The notes beneath the pieces were generated by a model, which had not been told where the DNA came from, did no database searches, and saw only the letters and a program-made list of their open reading frames with translations. Positions 20,280 to 28,688 of a DNA stretch of 64,000 nt are shown here, one piece after another. Within the stretch, counting starts at the first letter, position 1. Each line of letters opens with the position of its first letter. Position numbers and translations under genes: made by a program. This DNA comes from Luteimonas yindakuii (lineage in GTDB: Bacteria; Pseudomonadota; Gammaproteobacteria; Xanthomonadales; Xanthomonadaceae), in NCBI RefSeq assembly GCF_004803715.2, contig NZ_CP039383.2:2604001-2668000 (forward strand). Reading direction: 5' to 3'.

Positions 20280-22517
20280 TCACTCGGCCCCGTCGGCGGC
20301 CCGCGCAGCCTCGTCCGCCTGCTGCTGGCGCAGCGGATCGAGTGCACGGAAGCGCCGGCCGTATTCGTCGGTGAGGCGGCGCGCCTCGTTCGGGTCGCGC
20401 ACGATGGTTGGCGTCAGCAGGATGATCACCTCGCTGCGCTCGCTGGCGATGCGCTGCTGGCCGAACAGGCCGCCGACCACCGGGATCCGGCTCAGCCCGG
20501 GGAAGCCGGTGGAACCGCGGGTGTTCTGGTCGCTGATCAGGCCGGCCAGCATCACCGTGTCGCCGGCCTGCACCGCCGCTTCGGTCTTCATCCGCCGGGT
20601 ATTGATGCGCACGTTGCCGTACTGGTCCGGTTCGTCACCGGGCGTGCTGACCTCCTGCACGATGTCGAGGAACACGGTGCCGTCGCGGGTCACCCGCGGG
20701 CGCACGGTGAGGATGATGCCGGTGTCGATGTACTGCACCTGGCTGATCGCGTTGTCGCCACCGCCGAACACCGGGTTGACGCTGACCGAGGCTACCGGGA
20801 TGCGGCTGCCGACGTTGAGCGTGGCTTCGGCGTTGTTGCGCACGAACACCGACGGCGTCTGCAGCAGGCGCACGTCGGTGACCTGGTCGAGTGCGGACAG
20901 CACCGCCGCGGCATTGCGGCCGAGGAAGGTCCAGCCCAGCCCCGGGCCGACGCCGCCCTGGGTCGTGCCACTGACATTGCCGGCGATGCCGCTCCAGGTC
21001 GTGCGTCCCACGGCGCTGGGCAGGCCGGCATCGGTCACCGCACGCTCGAAGAACCAGTTCACGCCGTAGCGCAGGTCGCCGGTAAGCAGTACCTCGGCCA
21101 CCTGCGCTTCGATATGCACCTGCATCGGCATCACGTCGAGGCGTTCCACCACCTCGCGGATCGACTTCCACGCCGATGCCGTCGCGCGCACCAGCAGGGT
21201 GTTGGTCTCGTCGACCGCCGACACGCCTACGCGCGACCCTTCGACTTCCAGCATCACGCTGGTATTGCCCAGGCTGGCCGGGTTGAGCGACATCTCGCCC
21301 TGGAAGCCGCCGCCGGTACCGGCGCCGCCACCGATGCGGTCGTTGCCGCCGGTCAGCGACGAGCCGTCGCGACGAGCGTCGTCCTGACTGCCGATGCGGG
21401 TCTGCGTGGTGCCCGGCATCAGTGAGGCGCTGCCGTCGGTATCGCCGGAACCACCCGACGACGCCCCGAACACCTGCGCCAGCCGCTCGGCGAGCTCGGC
21501 CGCCTTGATGTACTTGAGTTCATAGGAGAACAGCCGCGACTCGCCGCCGGCGGTGTCGATGCGCTCCAGCCAGCGCTGGATCTCGTCGAGATAGGCCGGC
21601 TGCGAGGTGATCACCATCACCGCGTTGGCGCCATCCAGCGGCAGGAAGCGGAACATCCCCGCCACCGGCGACCCGCTGTCCTCGCCGAACACCTTTTCCA
21701 GGTCGCCGACCACCTGGGTGGCGCGGCCGGATTCGAGCGGGAACACGCCGACCGACATGCCGGCCAGCCAGTCGACGTCGAAGATCTCGATCGTGCGCAG
21801 GTAGTTCTCGAGCTCGGCGCGGGTGCCGGCCACGGTGATCACGTTGCGGCCGTTGTCGACGTTGACGATCGAATTCGGGCGCGCGTACGGCTCGAGGATC
21901 TTCTCCATCTCGGTCGCGGAGATGTACTGCAGCTGCACCGTACGCGCCTCGAAGCCGCGCGCGCCCGCCGCGCTGCCGGTGCGCGGGGCGACCGCGCCAG
22001 TGGCCATCGCGGTGTCCGCTGGCACGATGTTATAGCGGCCGTCGGCATAGATCATCCGTGCGTTGTTCCAGCCCAGCACCATCTCCAGCAGGCTCAGCGC
22101 CTGCGAGGCGCCGACCGGGCGCGGCGTCGCCAGCGTCACCGTGCCCTGCACTTCCGGTGCGATCACGTAGTTCTGGCCGAGCATGTCGCCGAGCACCGCC
22201 TTGACCACGGCGTGCACGGACTCGCCCTCGAAGTTGAAGGTCGCTTCGCCGCTGGTGGCGCCGAGGTTGGGCAGCGGCTGCGCGGCCGCCGCGCGGTTGA
22301 TGGTCTGCTGGGTGCCACGGCGCACCTGCGCGCGCGGGCCGGCGTCGGCGTCGTCGAGTGATTCCCGCTCCACCTCGCCCGGCGCCACCATCGGCTGCGC
22401 GTCGCGGCGGATCTCCGGCACGGCCAGCGAAGCACAACCGGCCAGCAGGCCCAGCAGCAGCGCAAGCGCGAAGGAGCGGAAGCGGAAGCGGAACACGGTG
22501 GCATGGGATCGCGTCAT
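20280..22517 (-). CDS. gspD: Type II secretion secretin GspD (XpsD-like)
   Basis: The outer-membrane secretin through which folded exoproteins leave. A lipoprotein signal with lipobox LLAGC (Cys28) is present; N-domains start at FNFEGESVHAVVKAVLGDMLG and repeat (AVMVITSQPAYLDEI, VSAVDETNTLLVRATA), with a Gly/Ser-rich linker near GGNDRIGGGAGTGGGFQ. The C-terminal secretin domain has VGSRIPVASVSVNPVFGGG, VQYIDTGIILTVRPRV and MLAGLISDQ. 745 residues is normal. As in xps, gspD closes the operon and overlaps gspN by four bases. Confidence 0.94.
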   Translation of the reverse strand: MTRSHATVFRFRFRSFALALLLGLLAGCASLAVPEIRRDAQPMVAPGEVERESLDDADAGPRAQVRRGTQQTINRAAAAQPLPNLGATSGEATFNFEGESVHAVVKAVLGDMLGQNYVIAPEVQGTVTLATPRPVGASQALSLLEMVLGWNNARMIYADGRYNIVPADTAMATGAVAPRTGSAAGARGFEARTVQLQYISATEMEKILEPYARPNSIVNVDNGRNVITVAGTRAELENYLRTIEIFDVDWLAGMSVGVFPLESGRATQVVGDLEKVFGEDSGSPVAGMFRFLPLDGANAVMVITSQPAYLDEIQRWLERIDTAGGESRLFSYELKYIKAAELAERLAQVFGASSGGSGDTDGSASLMPGTTQTRIGSQDDARRDGSSLTGGNDRIGGGAGTGGGFQGEMSLNPASLGNTSVMLEVEGSRVGVSAVDETNTLLVRATASAWKSIREVVERLDVMPMQVHIEAQVAEVLLTGDLRYGVNWFFERAVTDAGLPSAVGRTTWSGIAGNVSGTTQGGVGPGLGWTFLGRNAAAVLSALDQVTDVRLLQTPSVFVRNNAEATLNVGSRIPVASVSVNPVFGGGDNAISQVQYIDTGIILTVRPRVTRDGTVFLDIVQEVSTPGDEPDQYGNVRINTRRMKTEAAVQAGDTVMLAGLISDQNTRGSTGFPGLSRIPVVGGLFGQQRIASERSEVIILLTPTIVRDPNEARRLTDEYGRRFRALDPLRQQQADEAARAADGAE

Positions 22518-23341
22518 TGCGGGGACTCTACGGGTTCTGCGGGCTGCGTTGCCCGTTCGGCCTGCAGGCGCGCGCGGCGCGCCTCGATGCGGCGGCGGAT
22601 GGCTTCGGCCTGGCTGGCAGGGGTGGGGTCGGCCTCGCGCGGGGGGCTGTCGCCGGCTTCCACCGGGCCGGCCTGCGGCGGCTGTGCGGGCTGTGCGGGC
22701 GGTGCGGCAGTCCGGGCCTGCTCTGCCTGCTGGCGGGCCGGCGCCCGGGTCCGGTCCCACGGTGGCGACGGCGGCACCGGCAGTGCCGCCACCGACGGTT
22801 GCGGCACGGCACTCGCCGGGGTCGGCGGCTGCCCGCCGCGTCCGTCGTAGACGCGCAGTTCCAGCACGCGTTCGCCGTCGGGCCCGGCAAACACCGCCGC
22901 GCGCGGCGACACCGAGCGCAATGCCCAGTTGCCGAATCCACGCGGGGCGTCGCCGACGCGCACGCGCAGCGCATCGCCACCTTCGCGTGGCTGCACGATC
23001 GCCATCTGCAGCGACGGCGTGATCAGCACGCTGGTCAGCACCACGTCGAAATCGGGCGTGCCGGCCTCGTCGCTGCCGCCGCCGTCGAGCACGAACGGGC
23101 GATGGCGACGGTCCTCGGCGAACAGCGGCCGATCGCCGATGGCCGCGTACTGCGGCAACGGCCCGAGCCGCTCGGCGGGGGGATCGCCGGCCTGCGGCAA
23201 TGGCTGCAGCAGCGAGGCATCGTCGGGCAACGTGCCCACCCTGCTGCCGAGCCCGGCCAGCGCCAGCAGCCACAGCAGCACCGCCCACAGCGCGACGGCG
23301 GCGAGCAGGCCGGTCGAGGTCCCCGCCTGATCAAGGCGCAT
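22514..23341 (-). CDS. gspN: Type II secretion protein N (XpsN-like)
   Basis: A bitopic inner-membrane protein: hydrophobic helix at about residues 13-32, then a periplasmic region of about 240 residues. FDVVLTSVLITPSLQMAIVQ followed by RVRVGD resembles the homology-region of GspC/GspN, and the C-terminal third is Pro/Ala/Gln-rich (residues ~185-275), likely disordered. In Xanthomonas, XpsN links XpsL/XpsM to the secretin. Position between gspM and gspD is the main support. Confidence 0.8.
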   Translation of the reverse strand: MRLDQAGTSTGLLAAVALWAVLLWLLALAGLGSRVGTLPDDASLLQPLPQAGDPPAERLGPLPQYAAIGDRPLFAEDRRHRPFVLDGGGSDEAGTPDFDVVLTSVLITPSLQMAIVQPREGGDALRVRVGDAPRGFGNWALRSVSPRAAVFAGPDGERVLELRVYDGRGGQPPTPASAVPQPSVAALPVPPSPPWDRTRAPARQQAEQARTAAPPAQPAQPPQAGPVEAGDSPPREADPTPASQAEAIRRRIEARRARLQAERATQPAEPVESPQ

Positions 23342-23945
23342 CGGCGGCCTCCGCGGGTTGCAGGAAGCCGTAGAGGTCGAAGCTCACGTCGAGGCCGACG
23401 CCCTGGCCGGGTGCTTCGGAGGCGAGGAAATGCCGTTGCGACAGCACGTTGAGGTTGTCGACGAACAGCCGCGGCGCACCGCTCTCCAGCGCATGCAACA
23501 GCGCGGCGAGCTCCGGCGCGCCACAGCGCACCCGCGCCTGCACCACCACGCGCGGATAGCGCGCGTCCTGTCGCGGCGGCTGCATCGGCGAGCGGTTGAC
23601 GATCGCGCAGCTGCGGTTGCCCGGGCTCGCCTCGGCCACCGCCGATTCCAGCCGCTGCACCAGCGATGCCGTGGCGAGTTCCGGGCTGCGCTCGGGCAGG
23701 AAGCCGGGCGTACGCGCATAGCGCTCCGACACTTCGAGTGCGCGTGCCTCGACCTGCGGCGCCTGCTGCAGCACGGTGCGCGCGCGCAGTTCACGCTGCT
23801 GCAGGGCTTCGATCTGTGCCCCGGCCTCGCGCATCGGCACTGTCCACCACGGGTGCACCAGCACCAGGTACGCCACGGCCAGCAGTGCGACCAGCACGCC
23901 CAGCGCCAGCCAGCGGTCGCGCGGTCGCACTTCAGCCGCCCGCAT
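23331..23945 (-). CDS. gspM: Type II secretion protein M
   Basis: GspM is a bitopic partner of GspL. One N-terminal helix (WLALGVLVALLAVAYLVLV) is followed by a coiled-coil-prone stretch and a ferredoxin-like periplasmic domain ending FDLYGFLQP. I chose the ATG preceded by GGAGG at six bases (204 residues); an ATG nine codons upstream lacks such a site. The start overlaps the gspL end and its own end overlaps gspN. Confidence 0.83.
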   Translation of the reverse strand: MRAAEVRPRDRWLALGVLVALLAVAYLVLVHPWWTVPMREAGAQIEALQQRELRARTVLQQAPQVEARALEVSERYARTPGFLPERSPELATASLVQRLESAVAEASPGNRSCAIVNRSPMQPPRQDARYPRVVVQARVRCGAPELAALLHALESGAPRLFVDNLNVLSQRHFLASEAPGQGVGLDVSFDLYGFLQPAEAADAP

Positions 23946-25104
23946 CGGAACCTCCACGCGCTGCCGGGGCATTGGCGACTTCGGTGACCGCGAGTTCGGC
24001 GGTCAGGGTGAAGCGGTCGCGGCGACTGCGCGGATCGGGCTGCAGGGCGCCCGTCAGGGCCGGCGAGCGCCACAGCGGCGACCCTTCCAGTTGCCCGACC
24101 AGCGCGGAGGCCTCGCTGCTCAGGCCGATCAGCAACAGGCGGTCGTTCTCGACCGCGAGCTTCTCCAGATAGGTGCTGTCCGGCAGGCGCCGGCTGAGCT
24201 CGTCGAGGATCTCGACCATCGTCGGTCGTGCCGCGCGCTGTGTCTCGAGATAGCGCATGCCGTCGATCAGGCTCGCCAGCCGCTGGCGCTGCACCGACGC
24301 CGCACGCGCCTGCGCGATCACCGGCCGCGACGCATCCTCGAACGCATCGGCGGCGGCACGCCGGTTGTCCAGCACCTGCCACATGCCGGCCACCAGCGCG
24401 CACAGCGCGATCGCCGCCAGCAGCAGGTTCCAGCGCCGGCGCGGATCCGTGCGGTGCAGCCGGCGATTTGCCGGCAACAGGTCGATGCCCAGGGACTGCC
24501 CGCTGCCGTCATCGAGGTCGACACCGGCGAGCGTGTCGGCCACCGGCCCCAGTGTGGCCAGCGCGTCGTCCAGCGTGCGCCGCGGCACCACCACCAGTTC
24601 GGCATCGAGCTGGCCGTCATCGCGCAGCGCGATCACGCGTGCGTCGAACACCGCGGTCCGGGTGGAAAACGGGGTCTGCCGGTCGATCTCGAACGAGACC
24701 ACGTCGCGCAGGCGTTCGGCGGCGGCGGCGGGGAGACGCAGCGTGCGACGCAGGCCGCTGCCGGCCGGCAGCACCAGCCAGCGCGGCATCTCGGCAAGCT
24801 GCGGCGCCAGCACGCGCGACAGCACACGCACGCCATCGCCGCTGTCATGCCAGGGCAGCACCGCGAGCGCACGCGGTTCACCGGCGCGTTCCAGCGCGAC
24901 CGCGAGATCAGTTCCATGCAGGCGCAGCAGCAGACGCTGCGGCAGCAGGCCGAGCCGCTCGCGCAGGCGCAGCGGCAGCCACGCCAGCAACGCGGTGGTC
25001 CACCATTCCCAGGCGCCCACCAGGCGCGGACGCAGCCGCCCCGCGAGGGCAGCGCGCGAGGTGGCGATCGCGGACGTGGCCGACGCGTCCACCGCCCCGG
25101 CCAT
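23932..25104 (-). CDS. gspL: Type II secretion protein L
   Basis: GspL recruits the ATPase GspE to the inner membrane. Residues 1 to about 215 form an actin-like cytoplasmic domain (LPWHDSGDGVRVLSRVLAP, VVSFEIDRQTPF), a transmembrane helix follows at about 225-246, and the rest is periplasmic (a Fimbrial assembly/PilN-like region with YLEKLAVENDRLLLIGLS). The ATG used leaves 103 bp after gspK without a gene; an earlier start is possible but would encode a Cys/Arg-rich leader without homology. Confidence 0.83.
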   Translation of the reverse strand: MAGAVDASATSAIATSRAALAGRLRPRLVGAWEWWTTALLAWLPLRLRERLGLLPQRLLLRLHGTDLAVALERAGEPRALAVLPWHDSGDGVRVLSRVLAPQLAEMPRWLVLPAGSGLRRTLRLPAAAAERLRDVVSFEIDRQTPFSTRTAVFDARVIALRDDGQLDAELVVVPRRTLDDALATLGPVADTLAGVDLDDGSGQSLGIDLLPANRRLHRTDPRRRWNLLLAAIALCALVAGMWQVLDNRRAAADAFEDASRPVIAQARAASVQRQRLASLIDGMRYLETQRAARPTMVEILDELSRRLPDSTYLEKLAVENDRLLLIGLSSEASALVGQLEGSPLWRSPALTGALQPDPRSRRDRFTLTAELAVTEVANAPAARGGSDAGG

Positions 25105-25207
25105 CAGCCACGACCTCCACGACGGTCGGCGTCGGCGCTGACGCCCGCGCGTGCCGAAGACGGGTCCACATGCGCGGCCGCGCCGGCACATGCAGGGCCA
25201 GGACGCA

Positions 25208-26095
25208 TCAGGGACGGGGCTGCGACTCGGATACGGACACTCCTTCGTTCCAGAACAGTGGCGTATAGGCGGTACCCGGCGCCCCCCCGCCGACCCGCAC
25301 CACCGCCCGCAACACCGCTTCGCGACCATCGGCGAGGCGGGCATGGCTGTCGATACTATACGTGCCGGTTCCGGCCCCCAGCAGGTCCGGTTGCGGTGTG
25401 ATTCCGGCCGATGGCATGCGCTGGTCCAGCACCGGCTGCGGATCGATGCCGATCGCCTGCAACACCAGCGCACCGGCGAAGCGCGGGTCGGGTGACGGCA
25501 GCCCGCTGTGCACGGTCACGTGCGGCGCGACTGCCGCATACAGCGCCGGTGTCATGCCCAGCACCTGCTGCAGCTCGCCGATGTCCTCGAACGGTGCGTC
25601 CTTGGCCCCGTAGGGGATGCCGGCGGCGGCGTACTGCGGATCCTCGGCAGCACCGACCGGCTGGCCGAGGTCGTCGGTATCGCGCCAGTCGACGATCGCG
25701 CCGGCCAGCTGGTCCGCCGCACCGGCTTCGGCGCCGGCCGTGCGCAGCAACGCCGCGAGCAACGGCGGCTGGGCAACGTTGAGATCGACCTTGCCGGCTT
25801 CATCGACGATGCGCAGCGTCAGCCCGGCGTCGTGGAAGCGCCAGCCATACTCCCGCCCATCCGCCAGCCAGCGCCCCTCGGGCGTCGTGTCGATCACCCG
25901 CGCGACGGCGTATTCCAGCCCCGCGCGCGCCGCTTCCGTGGCGACCACGCCACGGTGCAGCACGCGGCCCTGCAGGTGCTCGGTGCGCGCGGTGAGCGCG
26001 AATGCGCCGACCAGCGCGGCCAGCAGCGCGATCAGCCACAGCACCAGCAGCAGCGCCGCGCCGCGCGCATGTCGGCCAGCTGCCGGCAGTTTCAT
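25208..26095 (-). CDS. gspK: Type II secretion minor pseudopilin K
   Basis: GspK caps the pseudopilus tip. A short leader (about 12 residues, ending RHARG) precedes the hydrophobic helix AALLLVLWLIALLAALVGAF; the mature protein has E/D-rich KVDLNVAQPPLLAALLRTAG and IVDWRDTDD, GIPYGAKDAPFEDIGELQQV, typical for GspK. Its ATG overlaps the gspJ stop. 295 residues is normal. The leader here is of ordinary length, unlike those of gspG and gspJ. Confidence 0.9.
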   Translation of the reverse strand: MKLPAAGRHARGAALLLVLWLIALLAALVGAFALTARTEHLQGRVLHRGVVATEAARAGLEYAVARVIDTTPEGRWLADGREYGWRFHDAGLTLRIVDEAGKVDLNVAQPPLLAALLRTAGAEAGAADQLAGAIVDWRDTDDLGQPVGAAEDPQYAAAGIPYGAKDAPFEDIGELQQVLGMTPALYAAVAPHVTVHSGLPSPDPRFAGALVLQAIGIDPQPVLDQRMPSAGITPQPDLLGAGTGTYSIDSHARLADGREAVLRAVVRVGGGAPGTAYTPLFWNEGVSVSESQPRP

Positions 26096-26874
26096 GGGAC
26101 GAGGCCCGCCGGGTCCTGCATGCGGCCGCTGCCCTGCGGCAGCGCCACCAGCAGCGTCGGCCACGTCGCGCCCTGCCTGCCGGTGATCTCCACCCGCACC
26201 TGCAGCGGCAGGTCGTCGGCGCCGTCCCAGCGGTCGAGCCATGCGGTCGGTTTGCCCTCGGCGTCCAGGCCGCGATAGGCGAAGCGCACTGCATCGAGCC
26301 CCTCCGCCAGCGGTTCCGGCGGCCGCGCGGGGCGCTCCTCGAACGTCGCGCCACCGACCACGCTGGCGAACGAGACCACCAGGCGCAGGCCGTCGCGCTC
26401 ACGTTGCACGGCGACGTCATGCAGCGCGGGGCCACCGCGGCCCAGGTAGTCCGGCAGCTGCGAAACAAACCGCATGCGGTCGGCCTCGCCGACGAAGCGC
26501 AGCGGGGCGCCGGTCTGTTCGTCCTGCCCGAACGCCATCGGCAACGCCGCGGTCAGGCGACTGCGCAGGAACGCGCTGACCGCACGCATGCGCTCGCTGT
26601 CGCGCGCCAGCACCTCCCCGCGCTGCACCGTGGCGGTGGCGGCGCGCAGGGTGGCGAACCCGAGCGCCAGACCGGCCGCGAGCAGCACCGTCGCCAGCAG
26701 GATCTCGATCAGGGTGAAGCCGCGCAGGGACTTCGGTGAAGCACCGGTCCTGCTGGAGCCGTCGCCACGGCTGCGCAGGGACGGAGATGAAGCGCTGCTG
26801 CTGTCAAAGCCGTCGCCACGGCTTGCGCAAGGCGAACCACCGCGCACGAGCTTTTCCGGCCCGGCCGACCTCAT
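26092..26874 (-). CDS. gspJ: Type II secretion minor pseudopilin J with long leader
   Basis: The mature part begins FTLIEILLATVLLAAGLALGF after Gly52 and ends with the usual GspJ beta-domain; the ATG overlaps the gspI stop, so the start is well supported. The leader of 52 residues is far longer than the usual 6-15 and is made of repeats (SRGDGFDSS, RSRGDGSSRTGASPKSLRG) encoded by the same DNA repeat family found in gspG. The prepilin peptidase site (RG/FTLIE) is intact. Confidence 0.9.
   Translation of the reverse strand: MRSAGPEKLVRGGSPCASRGDGFDSSSASSPSLRSRGDGSSRTGASPKSLRGFTLIEILLATVLLAAGLALGFATLRAATATVQRGEVLARDSERMRAVSAFLRSRLTAALPMAFGQDEQTGAPLRFVGEADRMRFVSQLPDYLGRGGPALHDVAVQRERDGLRLVVSFASVVGGATFEERPARPPEPLAEGLDAVRFAYRGLDAEGKPTAWLDRWDGADDLPLQVRVEITGRQGATWPTLLVALPQGSGRMQDPAGLVP
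26740..26850 (-). repeat. GCCGTCGCCACGG-type repeats in the gspJ leader
   Basis: Two degenerate units, each beginning CGCAGGGAC on the plus strand and containing GCCGTCGCCACGGCT, lie between the start codon and the prepilin site. They share this core, and GTGAAGCACC, with the 84-bp units in gspG. Confidence 0.75.
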
Positions 26875-27359
26875 GGCACGCCCGCCATCGCATCGGCCTG
26901 CACCAGCCGCAGCGAATGCAGCTGCAGCCGTTCGCGTGGCCCGCCCTCGCCCCACAGCACGGTCAGCTGCAACGACAGCAACTGCGGTGCGTAGGGATCA
27001 ACCACCACCGGCAGTGGGCGATCCGCCTCGACCCACGGCGCGACCTCGAGCGACCAGCGGTAGCGGCCGTCTTCGAACACGCCCTCGCGGCGTCCCGGCT
27101 GCAACGGTGCGCCCACGCCGACGTCGGCCAGCAGCGATTGCGCATGCAACGCCGCACGCCCTGCATCCGCCGACCAGCGCACCTGCCGCGCACCACCGGA
27201 CAACGTGCCCAGCAGCAGGGTCAGCGCCAGCGCCAGCACCGCGAACGCGACCAGCACCTCGAGCAGGGTGTAGCCCGACACGCGTCGCCGTATGCCGCTG
27301 CGATGGCCACGACGCCGGGTGGCAGAGCTGCTGCAGGCAGCGTGTCGCGCATCCGTCAT
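26871..27359 (-). CDS. gspI: Type II secretion minor pseudopilin I
   Basis: GspI is the central tip pseudopilin in the I-J-K complex. After a basic leader of 29 residues the prepilin site reads SG/YTLLEVLVAFAVLALALTLLL, with Tyr in place of Phe at +1 and Glu at +5. The mature domain is about 133 residues. Both ends overlap neighbours by ATGA, implying coupled translation of H-I-J-K. The leader lacks the repeats of gspG and gspJ. Confidence 0.9.
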   Translation of the reverse strand: MTDARHAACSSSATRRRGHRSGIRRRVSGYTLLEVLVAFAVLALALTLLLGTLSGGARQVRWSADAGRAALHAQSLLADVGVGAPLQPGRREGVFEDGRYRWSLEVAPWVEADRPLPVVVDPYAPQLLSLQLTVLWGEGGPRERLQLHSLRLVQADAMAGVP

Positions 27360-27934
27360 CGCACGGGCTCGCCGCGGTGCACGCGCACTTCGCCGGTCAA
27401 CCAGGCGACATCGACATTCCAGCGCGCGGTTGCCGCGACCAGCGCGACCCGGCCCCCGGTGGACGCGCCGTCCGGAAAGAACACGATCGCCCCTTCGCCC
27501 TCGCGTGGCTGCACTTCGCGCGCACCGGTGAACTCCACCGACAGCTGTCCGGGCAACTCCCCATGGCGATCCCCGGCGGCGCGCCAGCTGCGTTCATGCG
27601 GCACGATGACGAAGCGCTGCGGCTGCCCGGTCGAGATCGCCAGCGCGCGGGTGTGGCGCAGATTGCCGGCGACCTCGTTCACCGCCGAACGCAAGCGCAA
27701 ACGCTCGAACCCGTTCCCGAGCACGCCCACTGCCAGCACGCCGACGGCGGCAATCAGCGCCACCACCACCAGCACCTCGATCAGCGAGAAGCCGCGTGGC
27801 GTGGGCGAGAGCCCCGGGGCCTCCCTACTGTCTGCGCAGGGCCGACTGCTGCGCGCGTCCAGTGCCGGTTGCGCAACGACAGCGGCTGCCGGCTCCCGAC
27901 CGGCGCGCTGCCACGCCCGGCGTGGACCCGGCAT
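27356..27934 (-). CDS. gspH: Type II secretion minor pseudopilin H
   Basis: The prepilin site is TPRG/FSLIEVLVVVALIAAVGVL after a 48-residue leader, also long for the family but without a clear match to the gspG repeats. The mature part has NLRHTRALAISTGQPQRFVI, the GspH/FimT signature. 192 residues in total. It starts 3 bp after the gspG stop. Confidence 0.88.
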   Translation of the reverse strand: MPGPRRAWQRAGREPAAAVVAQPALDARSSRPCADSREAPGLSPTPRGFSLIEVLVVVALIAAVGVLAVGVLGNGFERLRLRSAVNEVAGNLRHTRALAISTGQPQRFVIVPHERSWRAAGDRHGELPGQLSVEFTGAREVQPREGEGAIVFFPDGASTGGRVALVAATARWNVDVAWLTGEVRVHRGEPVR

Positions 27935-27937
27935 CGG

Positions 27938-28684
27938 CTACTCGCTGCGGATGTCGGCGTTGACGCTGTCGCCGCCGGGGCTGCGGTCGGCGCCGTAGCT
28001 CACCACGTCGAACGGCCTGCCCTCGCCCGGTACGCGGAATTCGAATGGCGTGCCCCAAGGATCGTTGAGCTCCGACGCACGCGCATAGGGGCCGAGCCAA
28101 CCCGCTGCATCGCCGGGCTGGGTGACCAGGTCGCCCAGCGCGTTGGGCAGGCGGCCGGTATCCATGCGGTAACTGTCGACCTTCTCCACCAGCGTCTGCA
28201 CCTGCGCACGCGCCAGGTTGACCCGTGCACGATCGCCACCGCCGAGGATGCGGGTGGCGGCGAACGCGACGATGCCGCCGATCAGCACCACCACCAGGAT
28301 GATCTCGATCAGGCTGAATCCGCGCTGGGACTGAAGTGAAGCACCAGTGGTTCTGAAGCCGTCGCCACGGCCTGCGATAGGCAAGCCACTGCGCAAGAGC
28401 TCTTCCGGCCGGGACTGAAGTGAAGCACCAGTGGTACTGAAGCCGTCGGCACGGCCTGCGATAGGCAAACCACTGCGCAGGAGCTCTTCCGGCTGGGACT
28501 GGCGTGACGCAATGTCGCTGTTGAAGCCGTCGCCGCGCAGGGACGGCAGTGACGCATTGCGAATGTTGGCGCCGTCGCCACGGTCTGCGGACAACGGTCC
28601 ACCGCGTACCCCCAACTGCGAGACCCCACTGGACCCGGCAAACCCAACCCGCCCCACTCTTCTGCAATAACGATATGAATTCAT
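27938..28684 (-). CDS. gspG: Type II secretion major pseudopilin G with 122-residue repeat-filled leader
   Basis: The mature part (from Phe123) is a normal GspG: FSLIEIILVVVLIGGIVAFAA, then a calcium-site C-terminus NDPWGTPFEFRVPGE. The predicted leader is 122 residues instead of about 6-10. It contains in-frame repeats: LLRSGLPIAGRxDGFxTTGASLQS occurs twice (84-bp period), with older copies upstream. An ATG four bases after the gspF stop is the natural operon start; TTG codons inside the repeats could give shorter leaders. Which start is used decides whether this is a giant leader or an untranslated insertion. Confidence 0.88.
   Translation of the reverse strand: MNSYRYCRRVGRVGFAGSSGVSQLGVRGGPLSADRGDGANIRNASLPSLRGDGFNSDIASRQSQPEELLRSGLPIAGRADGFSTTGASLQSRPEELLRSGLPIAGRGDGFRTTGASLQSQRGFSLIEIILVVVLIGGIVAFAATRILGGGDRARVNLARAQVQTLVEKVDSYRMDTGRLPNALGDLVTQPGDAAGWLGPYARASELNDPWGTPFEFRVPGEGRPFDVVSYGADRSPGGDSVNADIRSE
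28327..28600 (-). repeat. Tandem 84-bp repeats in the gspG leader
   Basis: Unit 1 starts at 28327 and unit 2 at 28411 (GGGACTGAAGTGAAGCACC...), about 95 percent identical over 84 bp; a third diverged unit starts at 28495, followed by fragments sharing GCCGTCGCCACGG. The period is a multiple of three, so the frame is kept. Confidence 0.9.
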
Positions 28685-28688
28685 GCCA

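Noticed and set aside
20280..23288. A 1002-codon open frame running through gspD and gspN
   Set aside because: Only the part from 22517 leftward has secretin homology; the upstream part is antiparallel-frame noise over gspN, whose own frame has a clear gene pattern.
28327..28600. Possible CRISPR-like array in the gspG leader
   Set aside because: Units are adjacent without spacers, have a period of 84 bp, and stay in frame with a coding gene.
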